Below are positions 12,501-27,500 of a stretch of DNA of 64,000 nucleotides, piece by piece. Source of the stretch: Molanna angustata (taxonomy: Eukaryota > Arthropoda > Insecta > Trichoptera > Molannidae); assembly GCA_963576475.1 (NCBI GenBank), contig OY754981.1, forward strand, positions 21,683,642 to 21,747,641, given 5' to 3'. The number at the start of each line of letters is the position of its first letter. Position 1 is the stretch's first letter. The translations under genes and the position numbers were made by a program. The notes under the pieces were generated by a model. That model did not search any database. It saw only the letters and a list, made by a program, of their open reading frames with translations, and was not told the origin of the DNA.

Positions 12501-15500
12501 TTATCAGTGATCTTGAATTAAGGCAAAAAGGATCTTATCAAGTCTCGTCAAAAATATTTCTTTTTATAAACAACTTTCCTCAATAACGGATTTTTTTATA
12601 TAATTTCATTTTTAGTTGTGGTAGTTTGATATTTAAGAAAAACACGTTTTTATTTTACATTTTTCATCGGCATATTCTGCACTAATATAATTGATTAATA
12701 ACAATATACCACGACAATCCACCAGACAGACAGCACCATTTTATTACAACAATACACGTACACAGACAGAATATCACTCGCTAGTCAGTCGTCTCCATAA
12801 TATTGGGAATGGATACTCTCATTTAGGTGACATTTATATGCTGTCCAATCATAAATATAAACGGACGATATACACATTTTTTTATGAGAGAAATAACTTG
12901 TGATATTTTTAGTACGGATTTGTATATTTTCGATTGTAATTGTTTGTTTTTTTTGTATATTTTTTTGTTTATTTATAATTTACATGACACTGCTATTTTT
13001 TATATTTATAATACTTTTTTATTTAATGTTTTGGTTGATCTTGAGTCCATATGTACATCATTTTTTTTATGTTTGTGTTTTTATCTATGTATGTAAAAGG
13101 CATTTTATGCCGTTTATAAATAAATAAATATTTTAAGTGTAGGATTTATGACTCTACTGATTAATTTATTATCAAAATAAGTGTAACACAAAAAACTATT
13201 TATTAAAAATATGTGCATCAATTTATTGCCTATTACATAAATAACTGTGAATAGTGGAATTATCACGCATACCTTTAATAAATACTCGACATAGCTTTAT
13301 TAATCACTTTCTATTTAAAAATAACAAGTCTGCTTCCGTCTTCTCCAACTGAATATAACTTGCACGCCAATGCACTTATCATAAACGGTATTTGAAAATC
13401 AAAAGTTGATGTTCGATATACAAGATTGGAGCATATTACATATTTTACTGTTTAAGAATGTGAATGTCGCAACCAAAAAATGTTAATTTGTATATGTGTA
13501 AAGAATACATAATATGTATATTTTTCATTTATTTTCATTTATTTAAATTTGTCATTTATTGCTCCTCGACTCTACAACAGTTTACCATCCTCTCTTAAAG
13601 AAATAATATCACTAAGAATATTCAAAATGAATATTAAAAAATACATCATAAATTATGGCAGGACAGAACTAACACAAATACTTAGTTAAATTAAAATTAT
13701 TAACGACATACTTAGTGAAATTAAGATTTGTGAAATGATTGTTATTATAAGTCCCCAGAGAGTGTAATATTATTATTAAATCCGCGTTTAATTAATAATT
13801 GACATAGCAGTTCCTGGTAGTAGCCCAAGAAGCAAATTAAATGCAATTCCTCCGAAATATACTGCAATATTTGCCTATCGCAGATAGCTCAAATGTCTTT
13901 TATATGTTGCCATTTGAATCAAATTGTTTGTCAATTTCACAAATTAAAATAGGTATTAAGTTTGTTTAAAACAAATCATTAAATATATGAATTAAATACA
14001 CACATTGTTTTTTTTTTAAATGAATACGTCCTTGTTAAACAAGTACATATAAATCTTCCTACGTTCCCTAAGATTAGCAAATAAATGCTTTTGCTATAGG
14101 TCGAGGCAGGATTTGAACTCGCGACCACTGGATTACTAACCCAGCGCGCTAACCGCTCTGCCATCGGCCCATCTGTTGTAAATTATATACCTACGTATAT
14201 AAATATCAACATTAACAATTTGAATTTTTAACACTATCTTGAATCATTTATTAGGTAATTGATACTGTCAAAATTCGTCTGTATTTCCATTATTTTTTTA
14301 AGTTTGAGTTTGAGTCTTTGGACCTGGGGGGCAAGTCTGGTCTAACCATCGAAATCAAAACTCTCGTGATTACCCATATCATGGATATAATTATCATATG
14401 GAATCCTAAGACATCGAAAGATATTATTGATCTCCATATATTAATTATATCCATGATATGGGTAATCGCGAGGGTTTCGATTTCGCCGGATGGACCAGAC
14501 TTGCCCCCCTGATCTAAGTATGATAAAACGAGTGGGTTGTCGCTTGAGTAAAAATGAATACGTCATTGCTAAACAAGTTCATATACATCTTCCTACGTTC
14601 CCTAAAATAAGCATAAATGCTTGTGCAATAGGTGAACGAAATCGGTCGAGGCAGGATTCGAACTCGCGACCACTGGATTACTAACCCAATGCGCTAACCG
14701 CTCTGTCATCTAAATATCATTTAATATTGCTTCTCGGACAACTAACAGGTATACTATGTCAAATATTAATTTCACACGCACCCAATAACAAGTTGCCACA
14801 TGCTGGAGACTTAGGATATTAATCGTCTCACAGATCCAGACTGAAAACACAATTAAAAACTGTGTCTCCACCGGGAATCGAACCCGGGACCTTTGTATCA
14901 GCAGTCAGATACCTAATCAACTGAGCCACGAAGGCCGAAAATTAATAAACGCTTAATTAATATAAAGATTCTACATAAATTAATTAATGTTTATTGCGTT
15001 CTGCTGGTTATAATCTGTATCAGTCGAGGGTGGCGACGTTCAGCATATATGTTGGTCTAGGAAATATCGTTTTGTTAAGGTTTTACATACCTTTTTACTG
15101 TCATCTTTAGTTCTAATGAGGTATTGTCCTGGAGATGCTCCGTATTGTATGTGCTGTGTGGTTCCTATCGATCTCTCTTGTATGGTCTGTCTCTTATCTT
15201 TTCCAGCATCATCTATTACCACTACATTGACTTCTTTATCTCTTTTTACTTTTGGTGCAGCCTCGCTCGTTTCCTCGCTGAAACATGGCACTAGAGACCC
15301 TGGAACATAAAAATAATTTTAGTTTAGTTTCAACGATATAGTAATAAATTTAAGGATGATATTATATAAGATTTCTCAGATAATCTTCACCTTAACTTAA
15401 AAATCATTTTGTCCTATCACTTAAGTTCATCTTTGTCGTGTTTATTTATATATTTATTTTGTTTATTTCCATGAATGATAATGCAATAATTAATGAAATT

Positions 15501-18500
15501 ATTACATACTTGAAACATTGTGTGTATTTGTGTGTGCATGATTGTCTGTGTGCGTGTTACTGGTAAGTGTGCAATTTCGTTGATACAATGAACATCTCAC
15601 TAGTAATGTGCCGAGGTGTTCATTTCATTAGTTGCTTGGCATGAATAGTAGATAAGTAGATAATGTAAATAGTGTTTTGTTTTTATCTTAAACAACATCG
15701 TGATTTGTTATTGCAATAAATTTAGGAGTATTTTATAATGTTATTTATGTGTTCCGAACCGATGTTGTATATCTATGATGTTTTTTTGTAGTTTTGTGAC
15801 GTTGTATTTTGTGATATCAGTTTTAGTGAAATTGGTAGAAAATTTTGAAAATGATGGCGCTATATTTGTGATGAATACATTAATTGTCGTTCTTGTCGTT
15901 CCTAGGGGCTATGCATTGTGTAGAATGAGTTAAATGTGTTTAAATTCATTTAGTAGTGCAGATCTCGCGTTCAACTGTCGAAGTGTCATGATTTTTTTGA
16001 AAATTAGTGTGGAGCTTGTTCTATATTTTCAATATGTTATTTATTATTGCTTTTTGTGCCTTGTTAACCGAGTTTATTGCAATATTTGATGTATCTCCCC
16101 AAGCCAGCAGTCCATAGGTAATAATTGACTGGCATATTGCAAATTAAATTGATTGCAGTATTTGATTAATATTTTTGATTAAGATGCTTAAAATCCTTAT
16201 TATCATCAATACCCGAGTATTGTTATCGATCTCTTAATAGAAAACTAGAAATTCCAACAAAGTAAAAAGATTACGAAAACAAGCATATAAAACCCTGTAA
16301 AATAATGATCTCGGATCCATGGTGCAAAAAAATAATCAATGCAGCGGACTGTCAACAACTCGAGTCATTGATATGTTAAACATCAGAGCAATGACCTATG
16401 TCTCAAATCAGAGTAAAGATTATTTATTAAAAAAAATCATAGGCAGTTTTTGAATCTTTGTGATGACACTTGATCGATTTCCATTACTAAACCCGCCACT
16501 TGCAGAGGATACAGTGAAATGTTTATTATTATTATTTATAAGACAACAACAGAATTGCTTAAAACTTTCTTTGTAATTAGTTATGTCCCCCTTAAAGTGT
16601 CAAAAAACAGAAAGTTTGATACAATCCATTATTTTATCTGAAATCTATGTATGCCTCAACTACTATCCAATCTACATAATATATATTGATTCTTTGTCTA
16701 AAGGTTCATGTTCAATAATTAATTGACTCTTGAATAATGTCTAAACGCAGTTGAGAAATCTTAAATGATGCATAAACATGTACACGGAAAGAAAGTTAAT
16801 GAATTATTATAAAATAAATCATAAATCATTGTCTCGTTAGAAGGCGTTAAACACATATTTGTTTTTAATTAGCACCATTTTGAGATAGCACTGATTATTT
16901 AAATAATTGAATGATTGATTGTTTATTGCTAAGTAAAACAAACAATATTTTTGTGTGGTTTTTTTGGACTCGTATCAAAAGTTTTATATTGCCTACTTTT
17001 TCTGTTTTTTTTTACCATTCTTTAATTTAAGATGTCATACATACATACCATCACGCCACGTCCCTTGCGGAATAGGACTGAACGCCTTATAGGGAGATGG
17101 TTATTTAATTATTAGATTGATTACGATTAATTAGTTTTAAAAAGACGGAAGGAACCTCCACGCGGTGCCCCCTGGTAACAGAAATTCTCTGGCCAATCCT
17201 TCCACCACAGCAACGCAACAATGCGTTGCTGACACGAAAGAAGAAGAAGAAGTTTTAAGGAATATTTCTAGGAATGATTATTTTCGTGTTCAAAAGATAT
17301 TGTTACAAACTCATTTCTCTATATTAGATATACTACAAACAATTGTGGGCAACTGATAATTCATATAATAAAATATAGTACTCACTCTGACAATTTTATT
17401 TATTTGACTTACGGTTTGACATTGTAGTTTTTTAATAATTATTATATTCAATTTACACGTAATAAGAATGTAGAGGAGAATCCGCGATATGTCAGGCCAC
17501 GGCGACTGGAGAAATTCCGAATGAATTGAAAAGGTGGGGATAACTATTTATAACCTCCGCTTGTTTTGGTAGCAATGACAAGACAGAAGAGGTGTGGAGA
17601 CATCATAGGAATGTTCCACCATAGCCTCATTTCCCTATATTGGCACACATTCATCGCCTCTTCAACATTTATGCATCGTCTGATACATTTTCAACTATTC
17701 TTCACTCTTCAAACATTTCCGTCTTTCCCCCGGAGTACCCAACCTCTCATTCCAGTCTCTTCTACCTGCATAACCTAGCCAAACAAAACGCAACCTATAA
17801 AGCAAAAAAATCAGGTTTCTATAAATTATCTATCATTGTAACAAAGTATTTCCAAGCAGAAGTGGAGCTGGGCAGGGCATATCGCCCGCACCGCAGTCTC
17901 CAGATGGACTAAGAAAGTGCTGGAATGGCGACCTAGAACAGGCAAAAGAAGTGTTGGAAGGCCTCAAACAAGGTGGTCTGATGGTATTAGACGAGTGGCT
18001 GGAGGCGGATGGATGCGGAAAGGGAGCCGTGGAGGTCTGAGGGGGAGGCCTATGTCCATTACTGGACGGAGGGAGGCTGAAGAAAAATAAAAAGTAATAA
18101 GACAATCAAAATATTAATAGCAAATGAGGATAAGACCCAATAATATTATACAAACCTCAATCTTAGTAGTAAATATAAATTATCCCGGAAAGAGGTTTTG
18201 TGGTTTATCTATATTTTCCAGAAATATTATAAACCTGAAATACGTTTTTCCATAAGAAATATCGAAAAATAACCTTCAAGGCCTATGACTGCTTGTTAAT
18301 TTATCATTTTATACGCTTACGCATTATTTACCATGCATTAAAAATTATATTTATGCCATTTAAAGAATAAGAATATGACCATTAAATTTTAAAAGAATGT
18401 CGCAGAGCATATTATTAAACATAGTATTTTCACATAACTATAACATGTCAGCCTTCAAGGCTCCGTTGGTTAGATATCTAATTGCTGAGCCAAAGGTCCC

Positions 18501-21500
18501 GAGTTCGATTCCCGGTGGGGACACCGTTTTTAACCGTGTATTCAGTTGTGAGACGATAAAGTCTCCAGAATGTGGCAACTTAATTGGGCGCGTGTTAAAT
18601 TAATATTTGACATAGTACCTACCTGTAAGTTTCCCGAGAAGCAATATAAAAAAATACTCGGCTTCAACTGCTTTTTTTTTCATTAATATAATTTTTTTAT
18701 TTAATGTTTTCGTTTATTTTGGTTCTATTTGTATATATTTTTTATGTTTGCTTTCTTCTATTATTTTTTTTTTATTTTTGATTAGATTGATTTAATGTGT
18801 AGGTTTATATTTATTGCTGTATACATACATAATTGTTTTTTTCTTATTCTATATATTTTTTACTCCTCACTAACCCAAGGGGATCTCATAAATAAAATAT
18901 TTAAATAAAAAAAACTCATTCATGAAAATGGTGAATATTTTCCATACAAAATTTGAATACTTTATAGAATGAATTGTTAGTGAGGAGTTTAGCGTTGGCC
19001 ACAAGCCACGCGTTTTAATATGTGTTTTTATCTACGTGTGTAAATGGCAATATATGCCGTTTATTAGTAAATAAATATAAGTCCTGATATTACGTCGTCT
19101 ATCTCATTAACCTTCTTCAAGAAAAGGCTAAAGCAAAAATATTTATCTGACAACACCTGATTACAACGTTCTCTCCTCTTCCTTTCCTTATCCTTTAGTT
19201 TTCCTATGTTCTTATATGCTATCTTCTTTGTTTTTTTTTACTTTTCTTCTGCTGTATTTATTTATTTTGTAATGTGATTAACTTATTGCCATGTAGTACA
19301 CATAGTTTTTTATACTTAACTCTGGTTGGTTGGAAGGAATTGCCATTAGGCAATAAGCCCGCCAGTGTACTAATTATATGTACAAGAAGATCAAAATAAA
19401 TAAATAAAATAAATGAATAAAATATAAATAATAAACAGAAAATGGAAAAATTTCAAACAATGTTACGAATGGGTGACGAAGCCATTAAATACGTAACCGT
19501 TTATATATTTTCGTATCTCGTGATATTAAATATTGTTGATTAGTTTGATATCCGATTCAAGCGACAACTGATAATTATTAACATCTCGTGCAATTTCCCT
19601 GTTATGTAGATAAGTGGATATGTTTCTCAGTTAATATTGTAATTATTCAGGTTCGCATACCAGAAATTGAGAAACTGTCAGTTATGTCACGTCGATTGCA
19701 AAATGACTGGAAAAACTGAAAATTTCGAATTGCGCGTAAATAATGGTATGTAAATACATATTTTAGTACGTCAACTCAACATTTTGTATTATTTACGTGG
19801 TGTATTTTAAATAATTTGTGGTTATGACAACTTTCTATATGAGTATATAATAAAACTAAGTATCTATGTACTTTATCTTCTATCTTGTCATTTCTCCATT
19901 TGATTTTTTTTTATTATAATTTTACGAATGAATGTGCCTTCGTGGATTATTTTTATTATTTAAAAGAAGATTATTAACAAGTAAATATATATTAAACAAA
20001 TTAGAATTTTTTTTTATACCTACGTAACACTGCAATATACTACGTAGGGGATACCACTTATTAGGATTTGAGTCCATCATGCTCTTCCGAAAAAGCGCAC
20101 TACGTAGCGTTGGGAAGGCTTTGCAATCTGCTCAGAAAGATATCAATTCGGGTTTTTAAAGACCCGGATGTAAGAAGGTGGAAACAGAATTTGGAAGATC
20201 GTTCCACAGCTGGGCTGCTGTGTTAATAAAAGGCACTGGTTCGTATGTATAGATGTTTACTACGTATACGTGTTGTGATTGAGTAAAACGATTGACTCTG
20301 TTGTGAATGGGTGGAAGAGGAACCAGGGATGCAAGTTCTCCCGTGTTAGTATCTATAGAATAAAACATAGAATACCGACCTTGCGTCTGTGGTCTAGTGA
20401 TTGGAATCTAACAGTCAATGATGGGTCTTAAATCAGACGTACACCACGCTTTTGTACAGCATCGAGGGTACGCGGTATGTTTTTATCCTGTATAAGTGGT
20501 ATTTTTTTTTAAATAGTGAAGGTTTTTTTTTAAATATCATGTCGAATGGACCTTCTTTTTTAAAGTCGGTAAAAAATCGAAGGTTTGTCTTAATCGATCG
20601 AAATATATTGTTAAAAAAAGAAGATGTAACAAAAAAAATATTTTTACTGACAAACTTTTAACATCTCGATAGAGACGATGTTGGGATATTATAGAAGAAC
20701 CAGGAACTCCAGGCACCTACAGGGCTTATGACCTGTCATCGGCTAGTTTACGTGATCAATTTATACACTTGCGAAACGTTCACCTATTATGCCTTCTTCT
20801 TGAGTTCCCTTATCAATTTAATTTTTAAAAGCAATATTTTTGAATACTGTGTAACAATTCATCTGAAAATAATGGATTACCATCTATGAAGTAAAGAAGA
20901 AAACCTTTTTGTAACGCCATCTATTGAGAAATTGGTTTATTTGTAAACAATGAAAGCAACAATCATTATAAATGATGTGACGGTGTCTCGCACAGGTGCC
21001 ACCCCTGAACTGCGCCAGAAATACTATTTCATTTTAAGCTTGTTTACCTACTTGTGCCAATGTGTATGTAAATAGAATATTTTTTAACGATACAGCCGAT
21101 GACAGGTCGTAAGCCCTGTGGGTGCCTTGAGTTCCTGATTCTTCTATAATATCCCAACTTCGTCTCTATTGAGAGGTTAAAAAGTTTGTCAATAAAAATA
21201 TCATTAGACTCCCGAATGGGAAAAAATCCAATGTTTGCCTATATGCAATTAAATAATATTCGAAAAAAAAAAATTGTGACTATCATATGAAAACAAAAAT
21301 TAAATTATTAAGTAATTGTGAAAAAAAACAATGTACATCTACAAATATGGGTCGATGGCAGAGCGGTTAGCGCATTGGGTTAGTAATCCAGTGGTCGCGA
21401 GTTCGAATCCTGCCTCGACCGATTTCGTTCACCTATAGCACAATCCTTTATGCTTATTTTAGAGAACGTAGGATGATGTATATGTACTTGTTTAACAAGG

Positions 21501-24500
21501 ACATATTCATTTTTTCTTTAAAAAAAATAAGTTTAATATTATACTTCATATAGGTACGATTGGTCAATTTATATTCTTAATTTATTTTCAAACATATTTG
21601 AGCTTACATATAGTCATTTCTTTGTTGAAAAATTGATAAACATCATTAACTTAAATAAGGATATCCAAAATTATTGACCTTCGATTTAAAATCATCAAAC
21701 TAAAGTAAAATATCAAATAAAGTCATAACATTTTATTGTATTAATCATAATTATATTTATCTAATTTAATAAATTTATTGATCAAATTATCAGATGAGTA
21801 TCTGAATAGTAATCTTCCATATCCGTTGACATTAAGATGTGTCAGATTTTATTTTATTTTTATACACTATATATTATTATTATGTTTCCCACGACTGTTG
21901 CATATTGAATGTTTGATGAATTGAAGGTCGACTGAAAAATAAAACCATATTGCAAAAAAAATCAAGACAATAGACTGTATGTTATTAAATCTTACAGTAT
22001 TACCAATCAACAATAATGTTATCGTTAAAATTGGTTTCATTAAAAAAATCAAGCGGGTTTCACAAAAAAATCCACGTACGTATTTCTTAACGAGATAGTT
22101 CACACACTGTCCATGCGTAGGAACAAATTAACCCGAATTCAAATATGACCTATGATTACATATCGGTTTTATGAAAAAAATAAAACAGACATTCATGAAA
22201 CAGAATTCATGTAGGTCTCATATATATAGAATGTGAAAACGAAATGTAATCTGGGGGACAAGCAGTGGAATCAAAACCCTCATGATAACACACATATAGA
22301 TATAATTATCTTACGAGTTCTAGAATTTCTGAATACATTATAGAATTCCACAAAATAAATATATCCATCATTATGTTTTAATGAGGGTTTTGACTCCACC
22401 GTTTGACCAGACCTGCCTGCCTGACTTGTCACAAAAAATGTGATAGCCAAAAACTATTCATATAATAATTTATAGGATTTCACGTGATTTTGTGCTAAAA
22501 TTCGTTAAGAACAGACCCCTACCTCTCAAGGGGGGGACTGCTGCCAACGTACCTATTTTTCAATTTGATTTACCATCATTATTTCTTATCAAATCGTTTT
22601 GAAAAAAATAATTTAGATAGTTTGGTTATTGATAAAGAAAAATATATCTTTAATTTTTGATAATGTTCTGTATAAATTCTTGTAGAAAAATAATGGCACA
22701 CCCCGATTTTCGACGTTTATCTTATATTTTTAATAAAATATAAGGCGTAGTTCCATATATTTTTTTTTAAATTAAAGAAGACTAAAATATCTAGAAAAAT
22801 ATGATGTGACGTTGCATTATTGCTTCAGGTTTAGTAAATAAACCTAAAAAAAATTATTTTCCATTCAGCGCCATTGCGAAATAAAAGTTTTTTTGGTTTA
22901 TTAACTTAACCTGATGCATTAACGCAACGATACATCGTATTTTTCCAGATATTTTGATCCTCTTTAATTTATAAAAAAATATAATGCTCTATACCTTATA
23001 TTTTTTTAGAAATTTAAGATATATGTCTAAAATCGGGGTATGCTTATTATTTTCTTACAAGAATATATACAAAACATAATTAAAAAATTAAGGTTTATTT
23101 TTCTTTATTAATATCCAAACTAACTAGGTATTTTTTTTCAAAATGATTCGTTTTATGGTAATGATGGAAATTCAAATTGAAAAAATTGGTACGTTGGCAG
23201 CAGTCACCCTCTTAACAATATAATTTTAGTTGCATAAGAAACCAGCTCAAAACTGTGTTCACAGTGTTCCGTTTTCAATTTAGTATTTCTACCTACCAAA
23301 TATATAATCAGTTCATGTTGATATTCGGTTTGGGTAACGAAATTAACAATGTCGCATTTTCCAACCATAAGCTTCAACAATAAGGAAAGTCATTAATTAA
23401 ATCACTGGGGTGTTTATTATACATTCATGCATACCATCACACATTTTTTAATAAATGTTTCATGACAACCTACTGGTAAGATAATGTTTCATATATAATC
23501 TAAAGTTTCTTTATATTAAATATCAATGTGAGCTGAAACTATAAAAGAAGCCCTTAAGTTCACTTTATACGGACACTATTTTCAACGCGGCCCGGTTTCC
23601 AACGCTTAAAACAGCATCCAAAATACAGGTTACTCCAAACATCGCTTTACAGTACAAACTCTATAATAAATATGTGCAAATGTAAATTCGATATATAAAT
23701 AAATGTATATCGAAATATTATATAATAAATGTATAATATAAATGTATATCGAAAGTTTCGACACTTTCCAAATATACAAAATAATTCGCGAGCGAATGTC
23801 ACACGTAAAATTTAACGCTAACGGCAGCCATGTTGACTCGTCGATAACGACGACAGCGAATAATTTTACAAATTTCTGTTTTACCAAAAAGGATGAAAAC
23901 CGCGTTGAAAATAGAACACATTCTATTTTTTGCCCACCACGTCGAAAACCTGATACCCGTTGAAAACTGCGTCCGTGTAAAGTAGGCTTTAGTATTTGGG
24001 GACTAGATAAAAAAATCGAAAGCCACACGTTCAAGGCCGGGCCACATTTGGACCTATGCGCAAACTATTAAACTTTTATATATGTAGGTACTACTTCAGC
24101 AATAAACCAAAACACGAAGGCAAAATTAGAAGTTTGATTTGTGATGAATATTTTTTTTTGTTCAATTATTTACGTCATCAAACAAAATATGAAATTTGTT
24201 ACAATACGCTTTGTTCTTTACAATCTTTGGTGCATTTCACGAAACTCTTACTTTCATATATCGATGTGTTATCGTGGGAATAAAAAATACTGCATTACGT
24301 ATAACATGTACAGACACATCAGTATGATTATCTTGCAAGTAATAATTTTCACATTAATAAGAAAGTATCTTGTATAATTTTCGATGATAATTGAAAAATC
24401 CGAGTGATATAATTTTTGAGTTCCCAAAATTGTTCGCAATGCTCGACATTAATGGTGTGATGCATCGACATCAAATACACATTAAGGAAAATATTTTTAA

Positions 24501-27500
24501 ATTCGTTTTTAAGTAGGTACCTACCAATGTGTATTTCAATTATTACTAGCCAAAGTTCTCAGAAATGAAGATATATCTACATTAGAAATTTGATTGAGAT
24601 CCAAAGAAGAAAAAAATGCTTTGATTCTTAGTTTTAAAGAGAAAGGTACCTATAAAACTAAGTTGGTACTGTAATAAGTAAAAATTTCTTAAATTACCAA
24701 TATAAATTCAAATTAAATTGAGATTCAATATAACGTACCAACTTGAGTACCGACGTAAGTCTTAACGTTATTGAATAAGGTTATTGTTGCAATATATATA
24801 ATTGATAATCATCCAACTTCTATGCCGGTGTCTGGGCCCAATTCCCAACAAAGGTAAAATAAATTTAAACCATTGGGTTGTGACCAACATTATACTCCTC
24901 ATTACATAGTCACTCCACAAAGTATTCAAATTTTGTATGGAAAATTTTCAGCTTTTTCATGAAACGAGTTGGTTAAATTATTTTTTGTTGAAATTTTTTA
25001 TTATAAAACTTGATAATTCTTCAATGCCATTTTATGAAAGTGGTGCGACTTTATATGAATTTGAAATTAAAAAATATCAAATTTTAAGTTTTCCGAGCTT
25101 AAAAATAAACCACTGATCAGACATTCTTCAAATTGTAATGGGGTCTAAACGAGTATTAGATATACAAATTTGCAAAATTTGAAAGAATCGATTGAGTACC
25201 TAGGTACTTTAGTCTAAGTATAATCGATTAATTAGAATAAAAACACCGTATATAGCACACAGTACACACATGGTCAGATACATTGTGATGAAACTTTCAG
25301 AATACAATCTCAGCATGATACTAGTTGATAATTTGCAATAAAAAATATATTTAAAAATTGTGAATTCATTATTCCCCACTATATTCCCTTGGGGTGGTGA
25401 GGAGTAAAATGGTTTTTCCAGGCGAAAAATTAACAAAATAAAGCCCTATAAAATGAGTTCTAGAACAAGTATTTCTAAAACGGGTATTTCTAACCTTCTA
25501 AGGTCCTTTAAATAATTAGTCCATGGAAAAAACATGTCTTATTGAAGAACACTAAAAGAAATCCATAACATGTCATGGCTTGATATAAAAATAAATCGTA
25601 AATTATAACAGCAAAAAAAAACAAATTAAAATTTCAAAGTATTTATTCTTGGTACATACCAACCTTTATTAAAACGATTTGATTGTTTGAGCAACTCAAA
25701 TACTCTCTAACCACAATTTTATAAGTTACATATTATCATGTAGGGTAATTGGTTTTTTAATTACATAATTTAAAAAAAAAAATAATTGAAGTATTTGGAA
25801 GTTCTTTCATAACGCACTATCTATATTTTTTTTACATTCTACTAAAAATACATTAAATGAAAGTTTTACCTTATCTAATATGAAAGTTTGATAGTGAAAT
25901 CTAATTATTTTAGGTTTGTACTTGATTAGATTCCTTAGTGAATTCTATTAAAATTTATGTAGTTTAATTTAAACCACTATAATACTAATATAATTATTAT
26001 GTAGGTAATTTAGTTACGACCTCATTTCATACAATTTGTATGATATTATATACGGGGACTTTTATACATACTTAATTTTCATACATACCATCAAGCCGTT
26101 CACCTATTCAGGATAAGAAAACGGGACTGAATCCACACTGTATTATCCTAACATACTGGTTTGCAAAAAAAAATATCTTAAAATATACTATAATTTGGAT
26201 TTGAGGTTTTATGGTTTGATACATATTCTTCATCTATGGGCACATACTAGCGACATCGACAGTTGGATCTCATGAGTTACGTGTAACTAGCACTATTCAC
26301 CGACCAATTATCGAAGAAAAAGGAGTAAATATAGTTGGTTTAAAGAAACTATTTTTACTTTCTTGGTTGTAAACATACGATAACGTGTCAAAAATTGACA
26401 TAAAAAGTTCATTATTAATAATACGTATGTACCTATGTTGATATATAAAATTTTATTGTTTTATTCTTTCAGACAATCAGTCAATCTCATCTCTATTTTT
26501 AAGTATTTTTATTTATGTAGAAAAACCACCATTTTTAACAATCGTATTACTGTGTATTGTCACAGAGAACAGCAATTAATTTTAAGCTTTCAGAAAGCAC
26601 AAAAGATTTTCTATTTATATTTACTATATCTTAAATTATAAATTTATTAAAAAATATTAAATGGAACTCCATCATGAACTGACGATCAAAAAGTTAAATC
26701 TAAAAAATATTATTACCTACACAAAACACGGTTTGCCAACAATCGATTAAAAACAGAAAGTCTCTAACAAATTAATATAATTTCCACCTTGTTTGAATTG
26801 CTTCAACATAAGATTTTACATGATCGAGTTATGTATGTATATGTAACATTCGTTTTCCTCGATTCTACTGATATCGGAACAAGATTTACAAACAAATTTT
26901 TTGATCGATCGAATTGAAGTGGTTTTACGCGGTACAACTATGACATTATTCAGAGAGTCATGATAGAACTAAGTGTCTACTTCCTCTTGTAGTTTCTGAA
27001 ATACATAACTAACGATCCATCTATTCTATCTGTCCTGTAACTTTTGATTTGATGATGGTAATGAAGTTATTGAAAATGTATGCACTTTTTGAAGCATATA
27101 ATATATTAATTCTTAGAAACATACCATCATAATGTCACTATGGGAGCAAGCGACATAAATCAAACATCACTAATTTATATATTGACATATATTATTTGAA
27201 TCGTTTAAATGTTTAGCCTATATAGGGGCATTAATATAGCCTGTCGCTATATATATTAAAGCAATTAATTAAAAGCTTTTGAAATAGTTAAATTTAAACT
27301 TATATTAAGATAAGGCTTGGTTACTTATATTTATGTATTTTTTTACAATTAACAATTAAATAAATATATGTACCACAATATCAGCTTTCACATTAATTAA
27401 AGAAAAAAATAAATATTGAGCGATTTCGAAATGTAAGCTTTCACGGTAGATGTTAGTAACTACGATGATATGTCGTGCGCTGTCAGGCTTTTTATACCAT

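Noticed and set aside
12827..13127. Overlapping hydrophobic frames resembling membrane proteins
   Set aside because: They are T-rich 3'UTR sequence of a LINE; the Phe/Ile/Leu richness reflects base composition.
14090..14165. tRNA-Thr(AGT)-like gene (also at 14640-14710 and 21349-21421)
   Set aside because: The heads have T-stem mismatches and all three copies continue into the same non-tRNA body, so they are SINEs rather than tRNA genes.
23630..24034. 134-codon minus-strand open frame
   Set aside because: It runs through the M2 repeat and into IYIYIY low complexity; there is no recognisable domain and no exon borders.
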